From positions 18,693,001 through 18,757,000 of the forward strand of contig NC_083390.1 in NCBI RefSeq assembly GCF_031755915.1: a stretch of 64,000 nt of DNA, written 5' to 3'. The notes under the pieces were generated by a model. It saw only the letters and a list, made by a program, of their open reading frames with translations. It had not been told where the DNA came from and made no database searches. The position numbers were made by a program, and so were the translations under genes. The number at the start of each line of letters is the position of its first letter. Positions within the stretch are counted from its first letter, which is position 1. Below, one piece after another: positions 32,235 through 43,244 of the stretch. The stretch is from Ziziphus jujuba (lineage: Eukaryota > Streptophyta > Magnoliopsida > Rosales > Rhamnaceae).

Positions 32235-32831
32235 TATATTCAGAGTGGAAAATTTTTTGGGTGTTAAATTTGTCACCTGCCAATCTAATTATCTTTGACG
32301 CCTATATAAACCTACCAAACCATATCGTATCTACTTTGTTACCAAAGCCCAATACATATCCAAAACACATGTTTAAGTTTTTCTTCTAGAAAGTGAACAA
32401 ATTAAAATAAAAATCAAGCAGCAAACACATACCAAAAAGAAAATCAGAATCGATCTAGTTAAAAAGATAATTATTTTGGTTCTACTCTTTTCTTCCTTTT
32501 TCATATATCTAGGTAAATAGGCTCATGAAGAAACATTTAATACAGAAGGAGCCTTGTTTTATAATTCCTCTTGCTTATGACTCACCCACAATCCTCCCTC
32601 ACATGGTTATGCATTCATACAAATAAAAAAAAAATAGAGAGAAAGAGAAACCTGACAAAAAAACAGAAAAAAAAAAATTTGAAAACCAGGGAAAAATACC
32701 TTCAAACAGTTGATGTGCGTCTCAATCAACATCCCAAACAAAGGATGTTCTGAAATCATTCTCTTTAAAACTTGCTTATCTTCCTCACCAGTATCAGCAA
32801 CACTATTCTCTCCACTGTTATTATCTTCCAT
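31600..32831 (-). CDS. KNATM: KNATM-like MEINOX protein without homeodomain, unit 3 (intact)
   Basis: Three exons on the minus strand: 32700-32831 (44 codons), 31886-32008 (41 codons) and 31600-31752 (50 codons plus TAA), all phase 0 with GT-AG introns, giving 135 aa. Exon 1 carries a KNOX1-like segment (MISEHPLFGMLIETHINCLK); exon 2 is a variable linker starting VGLGEVEDQ and ending DLDKFM; exon 3 opens with EAYCIALNKLKEAMEKPVKE and IKDMYAELKGL, a KNOX2 domain. There is no ELK or homeodomain, and the total length matches KNATM rather than a truncated KNOX. Family knowledge: KNATM binds BELL and KNOX partners in the nucleus and modulates leaf polarity and margin development. It lies tail to tail with RLP unit 3. 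Same exon layout as the unit-2 pseudogene; in unit 3 all frames are open. Not visible as one long ORF because the exons are short. Confidence 0.88.
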
Positions 32832-33130
32832 ATCCCTCTGTTTTACTCTTCTCTATAGCTTTCCACAGAAACCTCCTCCAATAGGGTAGGCTGTATATTA
32901 TGTGTTCGAAAAAATGCTCAAGTACATAAATTTGCTCATACCCTTTTTTGCAAAGATTGCGAAGCAAATCATTGTATACTTATAAGTGCATTTGCATGTA
33001 TAAAAATCACGATAAAAAGTATAGAGAATACAGAGACTGTACTGGTTTTTTTTTTCCTTTAATTTTTTTTTTTTTCCACGAAAGGAACCTGTCAAGGTTT
33101 TCCCTTCGATTAAAGCAGCTTTTTCAAAGA
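32832..33130 (-). promoter_or_regulatory. upstream region of KNATM, conserved with unit 2
   Basis: About 270 bp in front of the start codon match 25524-25820 of unit 2 in many blocks (TCTCTATAGCTTTCCACAG, AAACCTCCTCCAATAGGGT, TTCCACGAAAGGAACC). CTCTATAGC at about 32850 (minus strand) could be TATA-like but is not convincing. Confidence 0.35.
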
Positions 33131-36100
33131 CCAGTTTCTGTTGTACTTGTTTTTACACTCTTTTATTTATTTATTTTTTTTTTCCCAGTTCCCTGATTTG
33201 ATTGATAGACATCATTTGGGTTTTTCTCAACATTACTGTTTGTGGGTTGGAGTTTTATACTTTGTTGCGTCATTGGTAGATCGAAAAAAGGAACTGATGC
33301 AGAGATTTAGAGAGAGAGAGAGAGGAACATTTACAGTTAGTTTAATGCATGGAGTTTTCTTGGGTTAGTGGAAAACAGGGTCTCTGTCTCTTCTATTTTT
33401 ATGTCTGATAAGTTGTACGGACGTCTTGCTACAGTACTAGGTGGTGGCAAATGTGGATTCTTGGGGAGCATCTCAAAACTGTTTGCGATGATTTTCCGCT
33501 GAATCAAACAGAGGGGCACTGCTATATCATTGCACGTGCAATCCACGTGACGTAATTGTTATTCCAGACAAAATATCATGATTCTTTGAATACAGATCTC
33601 ATAAAAACTATAATTTAGATGACGACAATTATTATTAGTTTCTTTATTTCCCCCAAAAAAAAAAAAAAAAAAAAAAAAAAGAAAGATATCTTTATATTCT
33701 GAATTCGATGATTCCTGCTGTTCAACCTGTTATTATTTGTAATTTGGACTGTTCTAATGGAATACAAGTGTCAAACTTTCACAACATATATTGACCAATA
33801 TATATATATATTATCGAATGCAAATTAAGTACCTCATGGGTCCGAGCAATAATTTAGCACCAAATTATTTTTTTTGGTTTTTTAACAGGAAATATGAGCT
33901 GTTAGCGGTTGTGTTTTTACAGTTATTCAAAAGTCTAATACTGTCCAATATTACCGTCCCGCTTTCTCTATCGTTTTTTTTTTACAGTGGTTGTGAAATC
34001 CGTTCAAATAGAACTTGCAAAAATTAAATCTGCAACTTTTGCAAACAGATTGATAGGTTCGTCAGCTTCCTACCACCCCTTGGGTATAATTTCCCACCAA
34101 ATTATATTCACAGGTACTCAGCAAATGCATTTATTTTGGTTGTGTAGGAATTCTTGAAATTAATCCAATGTATTTTGAGGGCAAGAATATGTGGTAATGG
34201 GCATCATAGTTGTAGAATTTTGCCACAGCAACTGTTAAGTCCATCTCCAAAATTAATAAAATTCTACATGAAAAGAGAATTATATCTTCCAACAAATAGT
34301 GTTCTGGATTTTTATTTTTATTTTTTCATTTTGAATTTTTTTGGTCATCGACTATAATATATCCTAAATGAACAGAAGCGGATTTCAACCATATATGGTT
34401 AAATTCATGATCTGGAAAAGTATATTTTCAATAATTTTTACAACCGGACCAAATTTAGGATTTTTTTTTTCTTTTTTTTTCTTTTTTTTTTCTACGAATC
34501 TTGGCAGCAGTTCAAATTAAACATTGGAAATTATCACAAATGATCTTTCATCATCTGGATGTTCCAAATGGACAAAATGGTGTTCTAGTTTGTCAGGGCA
34601 AATTTTGAACTTGAACCTGTGTCTCGCTTCATCATTATTAATATTTTTGCAAAAAGTAAAAAAAATAAGATAAGCTGCACCATTCAGCCAAAAAACAAAA
34701 GGATAAGCTGCACCTTTTGTTTACTGTCAGGCTTTTACATGCCCGATGTGTAGAGAAATGAACCACAGTCCAACTATTAATAGTAACCCAGAAAGCCCAA
34801 TTATGTTGCATATGGCAATGGAGCCTCCTCTTCATCTTCTTCTTCGCCATCTTTTTTCATCATCTTTAACTAGGCATATCAATTCTCAAAGTAATTAAAA
34901 ATTATTAATATTTTAAAAATATTAAAATATTTATCGAATTTATTTATTAAAAATTATTTTTATAGATGATGTAATAATATTTAATTAATTAATTTTTTAT
35001 TTATTATTTCATTTAAAATTTTATTTATTTATTTTTAATTTATGTAATATGTCAATTAATAATATATTTATCTATATCATTTGTTAAATATTTTTTATTA
35101 ACATTTTAGTCTATATAGCACTACTAATTTAAAATACTAAATGCTAAAAGGGTATCAAAAATAAATTTAAAATATTGAAAATTTCATTCTATGGTTGAAA
35201 TAATTAAATCATAGAGAAAAACTGCATGATATAAAATGAAAAGTTATGAAATTAATGATACTTTTAGGAATTTTCGTTGATCGACCTCCAAAGTCCAAAC
35301 ATGAGATATCGAGTAATTTATATACAATTAACACATTTTTTTGGTAATAATATATAATTAACACATTGATAGCCTAAGAAAAGGAAAAAGAGAATAAAAG
35401 GTCCACATCCATTATTATATAATATCTACACAGGATTATAATGGTATGTATAAGCATATATAATTCTGTATAGAAGAAAGAAGAACGACTGGTGGATTGT
35501 GGCTGGCTTCACCTAATCTGTATGCATGTATCTTATCTTGAATTAATATTTAAATATATATACCCATCAGGGTGCATGCATGCCTGCATGTGATTTGGTC
35601 TGTGTCTTTGCAAATATAGATAGTGCATGTCATGTTGTAGCAAATTCTCATTCACTTACACTACAGTGTGTCTACTTTTTTCACAAAAAATATTCCAATT
35701 AATGATAAAAGATAAGATGATGTAGCAAGTTAATAAAAATCAAACATGAAATTAATGAATTTGAAACTACAAAAATAGTTGAGAATGGAACAATCTTGTA
35801 CAATTGTCATGTAACCATGTTTTCCACTCAGGCCGACATGTTCATTATTATTTCCTTCTTCAAAGCCCATTCAGCTATCTAACTTTCAACTAAGCAAACT
35901 TTCTACTAATGGAAACTTTGAATTATATTATCAGATGTACTACTGGCCAGTTTTGAAGTAAAAGCCATCCATTATTAATATTCACTTAGGAACTTTAATA
36001 AAAGTCTGTTGGGCTCTGACCAATCAAATTTGCTACAGCAGAAATGTATATTTCTCTAATCGTTTGGATCTCTCATATATAACTCACTTTTACAATAAGT

Positions 36101-36301
36101 TTCCACTCAACTTTATATAACTTTTTCAGTACAAAAAATAAAATAAAATACACTAAATAACTTTTGGTCAAGAGTCAAGACCGTCTTTCTTGACTATGCG
36201 CTTTGTTTCTTTTAGCTGTAAAAACTTTTGTTTTGGCTGCTGCACAGATTAAGTACTGCTTAATTTTATCAAACATTTTACTGCAATTAATTTTACACTT
36301 A

Positions 36302-36333
<32 letters not shown>

Positions 36334-36532
36334 GTTACAAAAAGACCAAGTTAATTTTATAAAGTAAAAATTTAAAGTTAAATATTATTTTAAAATGATT
36401 AATTTTGCTTCAAAATTGACAAACCTATTAATTATACACGTTGTATGATAGAATATTTATTTTAGAATAAAATTAACACTTTTGAAATAATATTCGACGT
36501 TAGAATTTTACGAAGTAAACATAATTTTCTAG

Positions 36533-36577
<45 letters not shown>

Positions 36578-39500
36578 TCTTTTAATATGATTGATTAATA
36601 ATTTAAGACTATGTGATCAAGTATATTTGTCCAACTAATAAATTTTTTTTTTTTTTGGAACACCATTTTCATTCATATTTGGATTTTCCATCCAATCTAG
36701 GAAAGTAAAACTAAAACATATATATATACTGATGAGGACAGATTCTTTTCCCAGCTCATGAGTTCAAGCAAGGAAAACATGAATAAAAATGACATTGACA
36801 ATGAAGCTGGAAGTAGTTGTCGGCCAAGTTTCACTGTCTTCATAATGGAAAATCTTGTCAATAGAGTAATCAAAAAGCTCGTTAAGAATCAAAGAATTTA
36901 ATAGTAATTAATCCTACCATATGCTGGGCAATGAAGTTCAATTTAAGATAGACGTTATCTATCCAAATACATTTAATTCATTTATTATTACTAAAATTAT
37001 ATGTAATTAGATAAGTAACATTCACGAACCATATTAATTTATTATAGTAAAATTTTATCCATAATCATATATCGAACATTAAAAATATATTAATAGTGAT
37101 TGGCCAATTTAACACCCACTCTTCTTGTTTTCATAGGCTATCTTCCCAACAACTATGACGTGCTCTTTAATCATGTCTAGTTAGAAACCAATTTGCCAAT
37201 ACCAAATGGAAACTTAAATAATCTTTTCAAGGGTTTTCCTAATCATCATAATTAAATTCCCAATATATATGCTGCAGCCCGAAAACGCAACTCCTCAAAA
37301 AATTGAAAAATAAATAAATAAATAAATAAAATGCAACTTGCTTTAAAAAATGATTTACACGTTTCCACATGTGATTGGATGACATGAAAGCCATCCACTT
37401 ATTAAGTGGAATGACTACTCGACTTTTTAGCTTTGCAAAGTACTTCCTGATTATATTAATTAAGCTACTCTTCCCAGCTAAGGTTTAGGAATTCCACAAG
37501 CTCAGTTAATCTTCTTTAACTTTTTTTCGAAGTTAGCTTTTTCTAATTTACCAAAAAAAAAAAAAGTTACCTTTTTCTAAGTGCCACCAACAGTTTCTTG
37601 GTAAACAATCACTTTTTTGGGATTTTTTATCATTTTTTATTTTCAATATTCTGTAATTCAGAGTCAAAATTTGGGAATATTTGGTAAAACCGAGTGAAGA
37701 AAAAGAAGATGCTTAGGCAAGAAGAGGTATAAAACAGGAAATTCAATTGCAAAGTCAAAAAGAATAATAGGAGGAATGTAAGATAGATTGATATATATGA
37801 ATATATACATATATATATATATATATATATGTTGTAAATAATTGGCTGCTAGGCAACCAGTCCTTTTGGGAAAGTTTGGTGGAAGAATATGATGGCCACA
37901 GGCACACAGTTTATCTAATTCAGGAGAAGAATAGGAAAAGTGATATGACCAAAAGCTAGCATTTACCAATCAAAAATTGGTAATTAATTAATTAAAGATA
38001 ATGTCTTAATTTAATAGTGTTTAGAAAAAAACGATTCCAATATGAGAAAGATGCCTAGCAATTTGAAAGTGTTGTGGTCCTGTTGGACAGTATAGGTTTC
38101 GGTTTACATATAACCTTCTTTTTTTTTCTTTTTTTCAAAGTCAGCTAATAATTTTTGGAATATTTTATATCCACCAACCAAGTTGACAATATTAATTAGT
38201 TTAAGAAAAAAGATGTTATATATAGAACAAAATCATCATTTTTTTTTAAGGGAAAAATAAAATAATTATTTGTTAGACCTTTAGTTTTCAATTGTTGTAC
38301 CTTAGCTAAACAAGAACAATATCAATACATAGAAAAAGAAGAAGATAGAAAAAGATCTTGCCCAACGTTTTGCCAGCATAAATGATAAATGTTGAAAATG
38401 CTCATTTTAATTAGGATAAAGGTTTTCCGTAATTTCTTGTTTTCTTTTTTAGGAAATAAGGGAAAAATAAAAAGAAGAAGAAGAAGAAGAAGAAAATTTA
38501 TCATAAATAAAAAAATTGTGCTGCTACAGAATTTTTTTTGGCCCTTTCGTTAAAAAAAAGAAGAAAAAAAGAAGAAGTTAATCGTGAATTAAAAAGAAAA
38601 TTTTCTGTGATCCTCCCTTTCCACAGCAACCTCTAGATGTATATTGGCAAATCGATTGCCTCATCTCTAAATAAATAAATATATATATATATATATATTA
38701 TTTGTTTTATGTGTATGTATATATTTGTTATTGAAGTTTTATATTTGTGTCTATTAAAAGTTTTACACATATCTATATATATATATATATATATTAAATA
38801 CTAAAATATATGTCGTAAAGGATATATATTACAAATATATATTATTTATGTCGTAAAGGATAAACTCTATTTATATGTAACGTAATCACACAACATCACA
38901 CAATTAATTAAATTTTAAATTCAACATTGTAATATAATGTGATAGACTGTTTTTTTCTCTGTCCAGAAGTATAATGTGATTGGTTTATTCAAGCAAAAGT
39001 CGCATTCTAAAAAAACAAAAAAAAGGGGTAAAATTGTGCAGCAAAAAAATTATATCTATATATATATATATATCATAAAAGAAAAACTAAAAAAAAAAAT
39101 TAAAAAAGAGAGAGAAAAAATATTCATTTATCCATTTTATGCATATTGCATGGAGAAGAAAGGGGAGGAATAAGGTGCCAATTGTACGTTGAAGAAAATT
39201 CTATTTCTTTTTCCGACTCCTTATGCTTCCCAACTTTCAATGTTTAATATCTTTCACCTCCTTTTAAAGTTTTTATTTTTATTTTTGGACAAAATTTCAT
39301 TTTAAAATTTGGTTAAAATACAATTTGATTTTGATTTTAAAAATACCAATTTTTTTCTCAAACTATAAAAAGGTTATTACCTTCCTCTTTTATTGTTTCA
39401 CTAATACTCTTTAAGAGTAATATCATCTATGGGTCTAGTTACCAAGACTTCAAAAATATATAAGTGCATGTAAGAGGCATACTATATTCTTAAAAATAAA

Positions 39501-42300
39501 AAATAATAGTAATAATTGACTTTTTTTTTTTAAAGTATAATACTAAATGAATTTAAAAAAAACTTTTTTTGAATTAAAAAAAAAATTGAAAAGGTAAAGG
39601 CTAATCTACTTGTGCAATCCATATATCTATATTTGTAGCTCTATAATTATAATTGACTTTCCAAATAGACTATGCTTAAATTTGAAATTGATCTTCTTTT
39701 TTTTTTTCTTTTTTTCTTTTTTTTTTTTTTAATTAGAGTTCAGATTTTGTTCCAACCCATCTAGGAGTAGCATATATGTAGGTACCATTGTTTGACTCAA
39801 ATGCACGTATTCTCAAAATTGTACTTGTAGCCTTGAGCAAATTTTTAGTGCCTTGGGAGCACATACAAAGATATGTGAGATCCATTTATGAAATCCATTT
39901 CATCATATGAGAGAGTATGTATATATTTCTCCCCTTTCACATGGGCCCCACACCTCCAAAATCACTGATGCCAAGCGTTGACTTTTGCAACGTCCAAACT
40001 CTATTCCACATCACGCCTGAGTCTAACAGGTTGCCAATTCTGTAGGTCCCACTTATCACATAATCGTCATCAATCATGTTCGTCGAGCGTAACACCCCAA
40101 AAAAAAAAAAAAAAAAATTTATCATACACCTTTGCACACTGCAAACAAACTCTCCTCCTATGGTCTCTGTCCTTTCTTAATTTTTTTTTTAAAAAAAAAA
40201 AAAAAAAAAAGCCCTTTTTCTGTTACTGTCATTTTGTATGCATTGCTCCTCCCTTCCTTCCATTGGCATATCTCACAAGGAAAGTACGTGGAACTTCCCT
40301 GTCCGTCAGATCGATTTATCAAAAATCGTGCCTTTATTTTCTAATCAAACGGTATAAAAATTTCCACGTCGGTCGAACCTGTACGATTTGTCATATGGAG
40401 CGCTTTCGTAACGTCTCGTTGTCTGACACGGAACCTTATCTTGCTTGAGAGAGAGAGAGAGAGAGATGTGAAATTCGAAATGGCCGTGCTTTGTCTTTTT
40501 TCTACCAAAAAAAATAATAATAATAACTAAAATTCCACGTTTACGCTACTACAAGTGGCCACGTGTACAAGACGCACTTTAACGGTGCTTAACCAATTGA
40601 AATTCGAAAACTGAGAACCCTCTTTTCTTCATTGGGTTTTTGAAATGAAGTAATAATAATAAATAATGTGATCCACTTTGCATTATTAAGGAGGCCATAT
40701 GATTTATCATAATAAATAAAAAAAAAGGAAGCCATATAATGAGTGGGACCCAGTGAGCTGCTGACGTGGTGAGTGACGTCCAGCTGTTGTTTTGGGTGGG
40801 CTCCATCTCGATCCCTCTTCGTTTTGAGTGAGTGAATGAGTGTGGCTTTGTGGTGTGGTGTGGGCTTTTGTGGGGTGTGTCGGTTGCTAAGCAAACAAGG
40901 TGCAATATGCACAAAAAAACCCGAGATTTGCGCACCGTTTCACACCACCACTGCTTCTCTCCTCTTATTTAAACCGTAATGTTTAACATTATTAATACAT
41001 TATTATTTATGATAATAAATATTTTCATCTATGTCATAGAATGTGCCCAAACTGCTTAGTTGAAGCTCAAACATTTCAATGCAAATTTTGGTGGCTACTA
41101 TTTTTTTTTTCCTTTTTTGGTTTTCAATAAATTTAATTTTGGATTTGGTATATATATATATATATATATATTTATTTGGACTTGATTACTTGTCCCATTT
41201 TCTTGTTTTCGAATGGCACTGTTTGACTCAGCCAAAAGTTGGACTTAGAACGAGCAATTAATGTTGTTAGTATTTTATCAAAATAAAAAAATTAATGTTG
41301 TTAGTAAACGGTACAACGGAACAACAATTCTTTATGTACAGCTGTTATTTATTGAGGACAACGACCCATTTAAATCCACAAGTGGGAATATTGTATTATA
41401 TTTTATATATATATATATATAATATTATTACATTTTACATTTCGAGGGAGGGGAAGAAGAAAAATCATTATTCATGCTTATAAAAAATACAATTTTGGTG
41501 ACAATAAAGTTTTATACCAACTTAAAATATTAACTAAAGCTGTTTCCAATGTACTAGGTCGCAACACCTTATCTGCTCTATCTTTTATAATTTTCTATTT
41601 TATTTATTTTTTGGCTAATTTATCTGCTGTATATTTATCATTCATTTCATTCACATTTCATTACCAACCACAATTTCTTTTCCTTTTCTGAATCATTTCT
41701 AACCACAATATATTATGGATATTCATACCAAAAGAGTTGATATATATATATATATATATGTACATATATTTTTGAAAAAAAAAAATTGGAGGATATTTTT
41801 GGAACCGGACCTTAGAGTGTCCCAGTGCGGTCGGAAATATCCGATAAATCGGTCAAACCGAGACACACATCTCGAAAGCAGCCCTGTGTTTCGAGCTGCC
41901 AACAAAACGTGTGCACATCGCCACGTAGCAGAATCAACAAATGAAAACTAGACACGTGGAAACTGCACGAGCCAAACAGCTAATATCAGACAAGGCAGGC
42001 TAGTGGGACCCACACTAAATGCATGTTGCCTCGTGGCGGACTCGCCGAAGGGAAAGAGATAAGGCTCAAGAGTTCAAATCCACTGCATCTCCCGTGTAGG
42101 AACACGCTTATTTATCTCACCGCTCGATCTAATTACTAACGCTCTAAGAATCGATCTATCGGTCAAAAACAAATTTAATCAAAATTTTCAACACCTTTTC
42201 CATTTTTGTTGATAGAGACAAAGTTTGTAGACCCATAAATAAATGTGTGAAAAAACAAAGTTGCCAGAAAATTATCCGCACTATTTTATGTTGCCTCAGT
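33131..42300. other. long intergenic region, no gene seen
   Basis: About 9 kb of AT-rich DNA with many (AT)n tracts (36302-36329, 36536-36576, 37793-37831, 38680-38699, 41741-41760), a GAA/AGA run at about 38475-38494 and long A or T runs. Short open frames have low-complexity, Lys/Ile/Phe-rich or Ser-rich translations and no family resemblance. 40750-40980 is less AT-rich than its surroundings, but I see no coding signal there. Confidence 0.5.
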
Positions 42301-42309
42301 TCAGCTGAG

Positions 42310-42362
42310 TGACAGAGAGAGAGAGAGAAAGAGAGAGAAAGAGAGAGTGGGGGAAAGAGAGT
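42310..42362 (+). repeat. GA-rich microsatellite in the TPS promoter
   Basis: Runs of GAGAGA broken by AAAG lie about 20 bp upstream of a TATA-like box. GAGA tracts are common near plant transcription starts. Confidence 0.7.
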
Positions 42363-42381
42363 CTGTATTGTCTGTGTGGCA

Positions 42382-42388
42382 TATAAGG
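42382..42388 (+). promoter_or_regulatory. candidate TATA box of the TPS gene
   Basis: TATAAGG within GGCATATAAGGTGG, about 860 bp before the start codon. With a leader intron this spacing is plausible for a class II TPS. Confidence 0.35.
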
Positions 42389-42580
42389 TGGATGGTGATA
42401 ACTGAGAAAGCTCCATTAAAAAGCTAGAAATTTTTAGGGTTTTCCTTTTCCCTCAATACCCCCACAAAATCTTTGCTTAGATATTTTTATTTTTTTTTTT
42501 TCGGGGGGGAGGGGGTTTCAGTCATGGTTTTCTTTCTCAATTCTATAAATAAAAAGTGGGTTTTGGAGTTTCAACAGCTG

Positions 42581-43142
42581 GTAACATCTTAAACTGTTCT
42601 TTGAATATATAGAATTTTGTTTTTAATATTAAAGTCTTTATTTTTATTTTTATTTTTAAAATTGTTGTTGTTGTTTTGTGCTTTCATTTCAATTTCTGTT
42701 TATCAGCAGTGTGCATGTGTGACAATGTGTAGTGGAATGTTTTTGTTGAAGTATATTTGTTAGCTGTTGTATGATCTGAATCTATTCCATTCCTTTTTCA
42801 GTCTTTTTTATCTGGATAACAGAAAACTACATCATTTTATCCTTTTTTTTTTTTTTTTTGCCTCCTCCCTTGCTTTGATTCACTTCTCAAAGCTTATCTT
42901 CAAATCCATCTTCTAGTTTGTTCTTTTTGTACTTTCATTTTTTGTTTTTTTTTCTTGATCAATTTGGTTGTAGTTTCTCACATTTTTTTTTTTTCCTTTC
43001 GGATTTCATATGAGCAGAAAACTCAAAGCTGTGCTTGTTTGTATCGCAAAGTTGTTCTAAATTCCTTTTTCTAGATTAAATTTGGCTAGTGGATTTGTGT
43101 GTTTTTTTGGAGTAAAATTTTGGGGGGTTTTGCTTTCCACAG
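42581..43142 (+). other. candidate leader intron of the TPS gene
   Basis: CAGCTG|GTAACA at 42581 and the strong acceptor TTTTGCTTTCCACAG|GGAAG ending at 43142 would remove 562 bp of T-rich DNA between the candidate promoter and the ATG. Long introns in the 5' leader are usual in class II TPS genes. The donor choice is uncertain. Confidence 0.4.
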
Positions 43143-43158
43143 GGAAGATTTTGCTTTA

Positions 43159-43212
43159 ATGGGAGTTTTCTTTCATATGGGCATAGTTGAACAAAGCTTT
43201 GGATTAAGCTAA
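43159..43212 (+). promoter_or_regulatory. upstream ORF in the TPS leader
   Basis: ATG 43159 opens 17 codons (MGVFFHMGIVEQSFGLS) and ends at TAA 43210-43212, 32 bp before the TPS start. If the acceptor at 43142 is used it is in the last leader exon and would be scanned before the main ATG. Whether it is conserved or only chance cannot be told here. Confidence 0.35.
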
Positions 43213-43244
43213 GAAAAAAAGTAGTTTTGTAGTTCTTGAAAATA

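Noticed and set aside
39978..40448. Open frame of 156 codons.
   Set aside because: The translation is a Ser-rich and poly-Lys mixture crossing two homopolymer runs; no family features or splice context.
40579..40935. Minus-strand open frames of 107-118 codons.
   Set aside because: Overlapping frames with low-complexity translations; no domain, and no conserved neighbour supports a gene.
42020..42100. A tRNA gene, because of GAGTTCAAATCCACTGC.
   Set aside because: The words around the T-loop-like motif do not pair as a T stem, and no acceptor stem or D arm can be drawn.
43236..43244. TPS start at 43236.
   Set aside because: That codon is TTG. ATG 43245 gives the family N-terminus MVSKSYSNLLELASGE.
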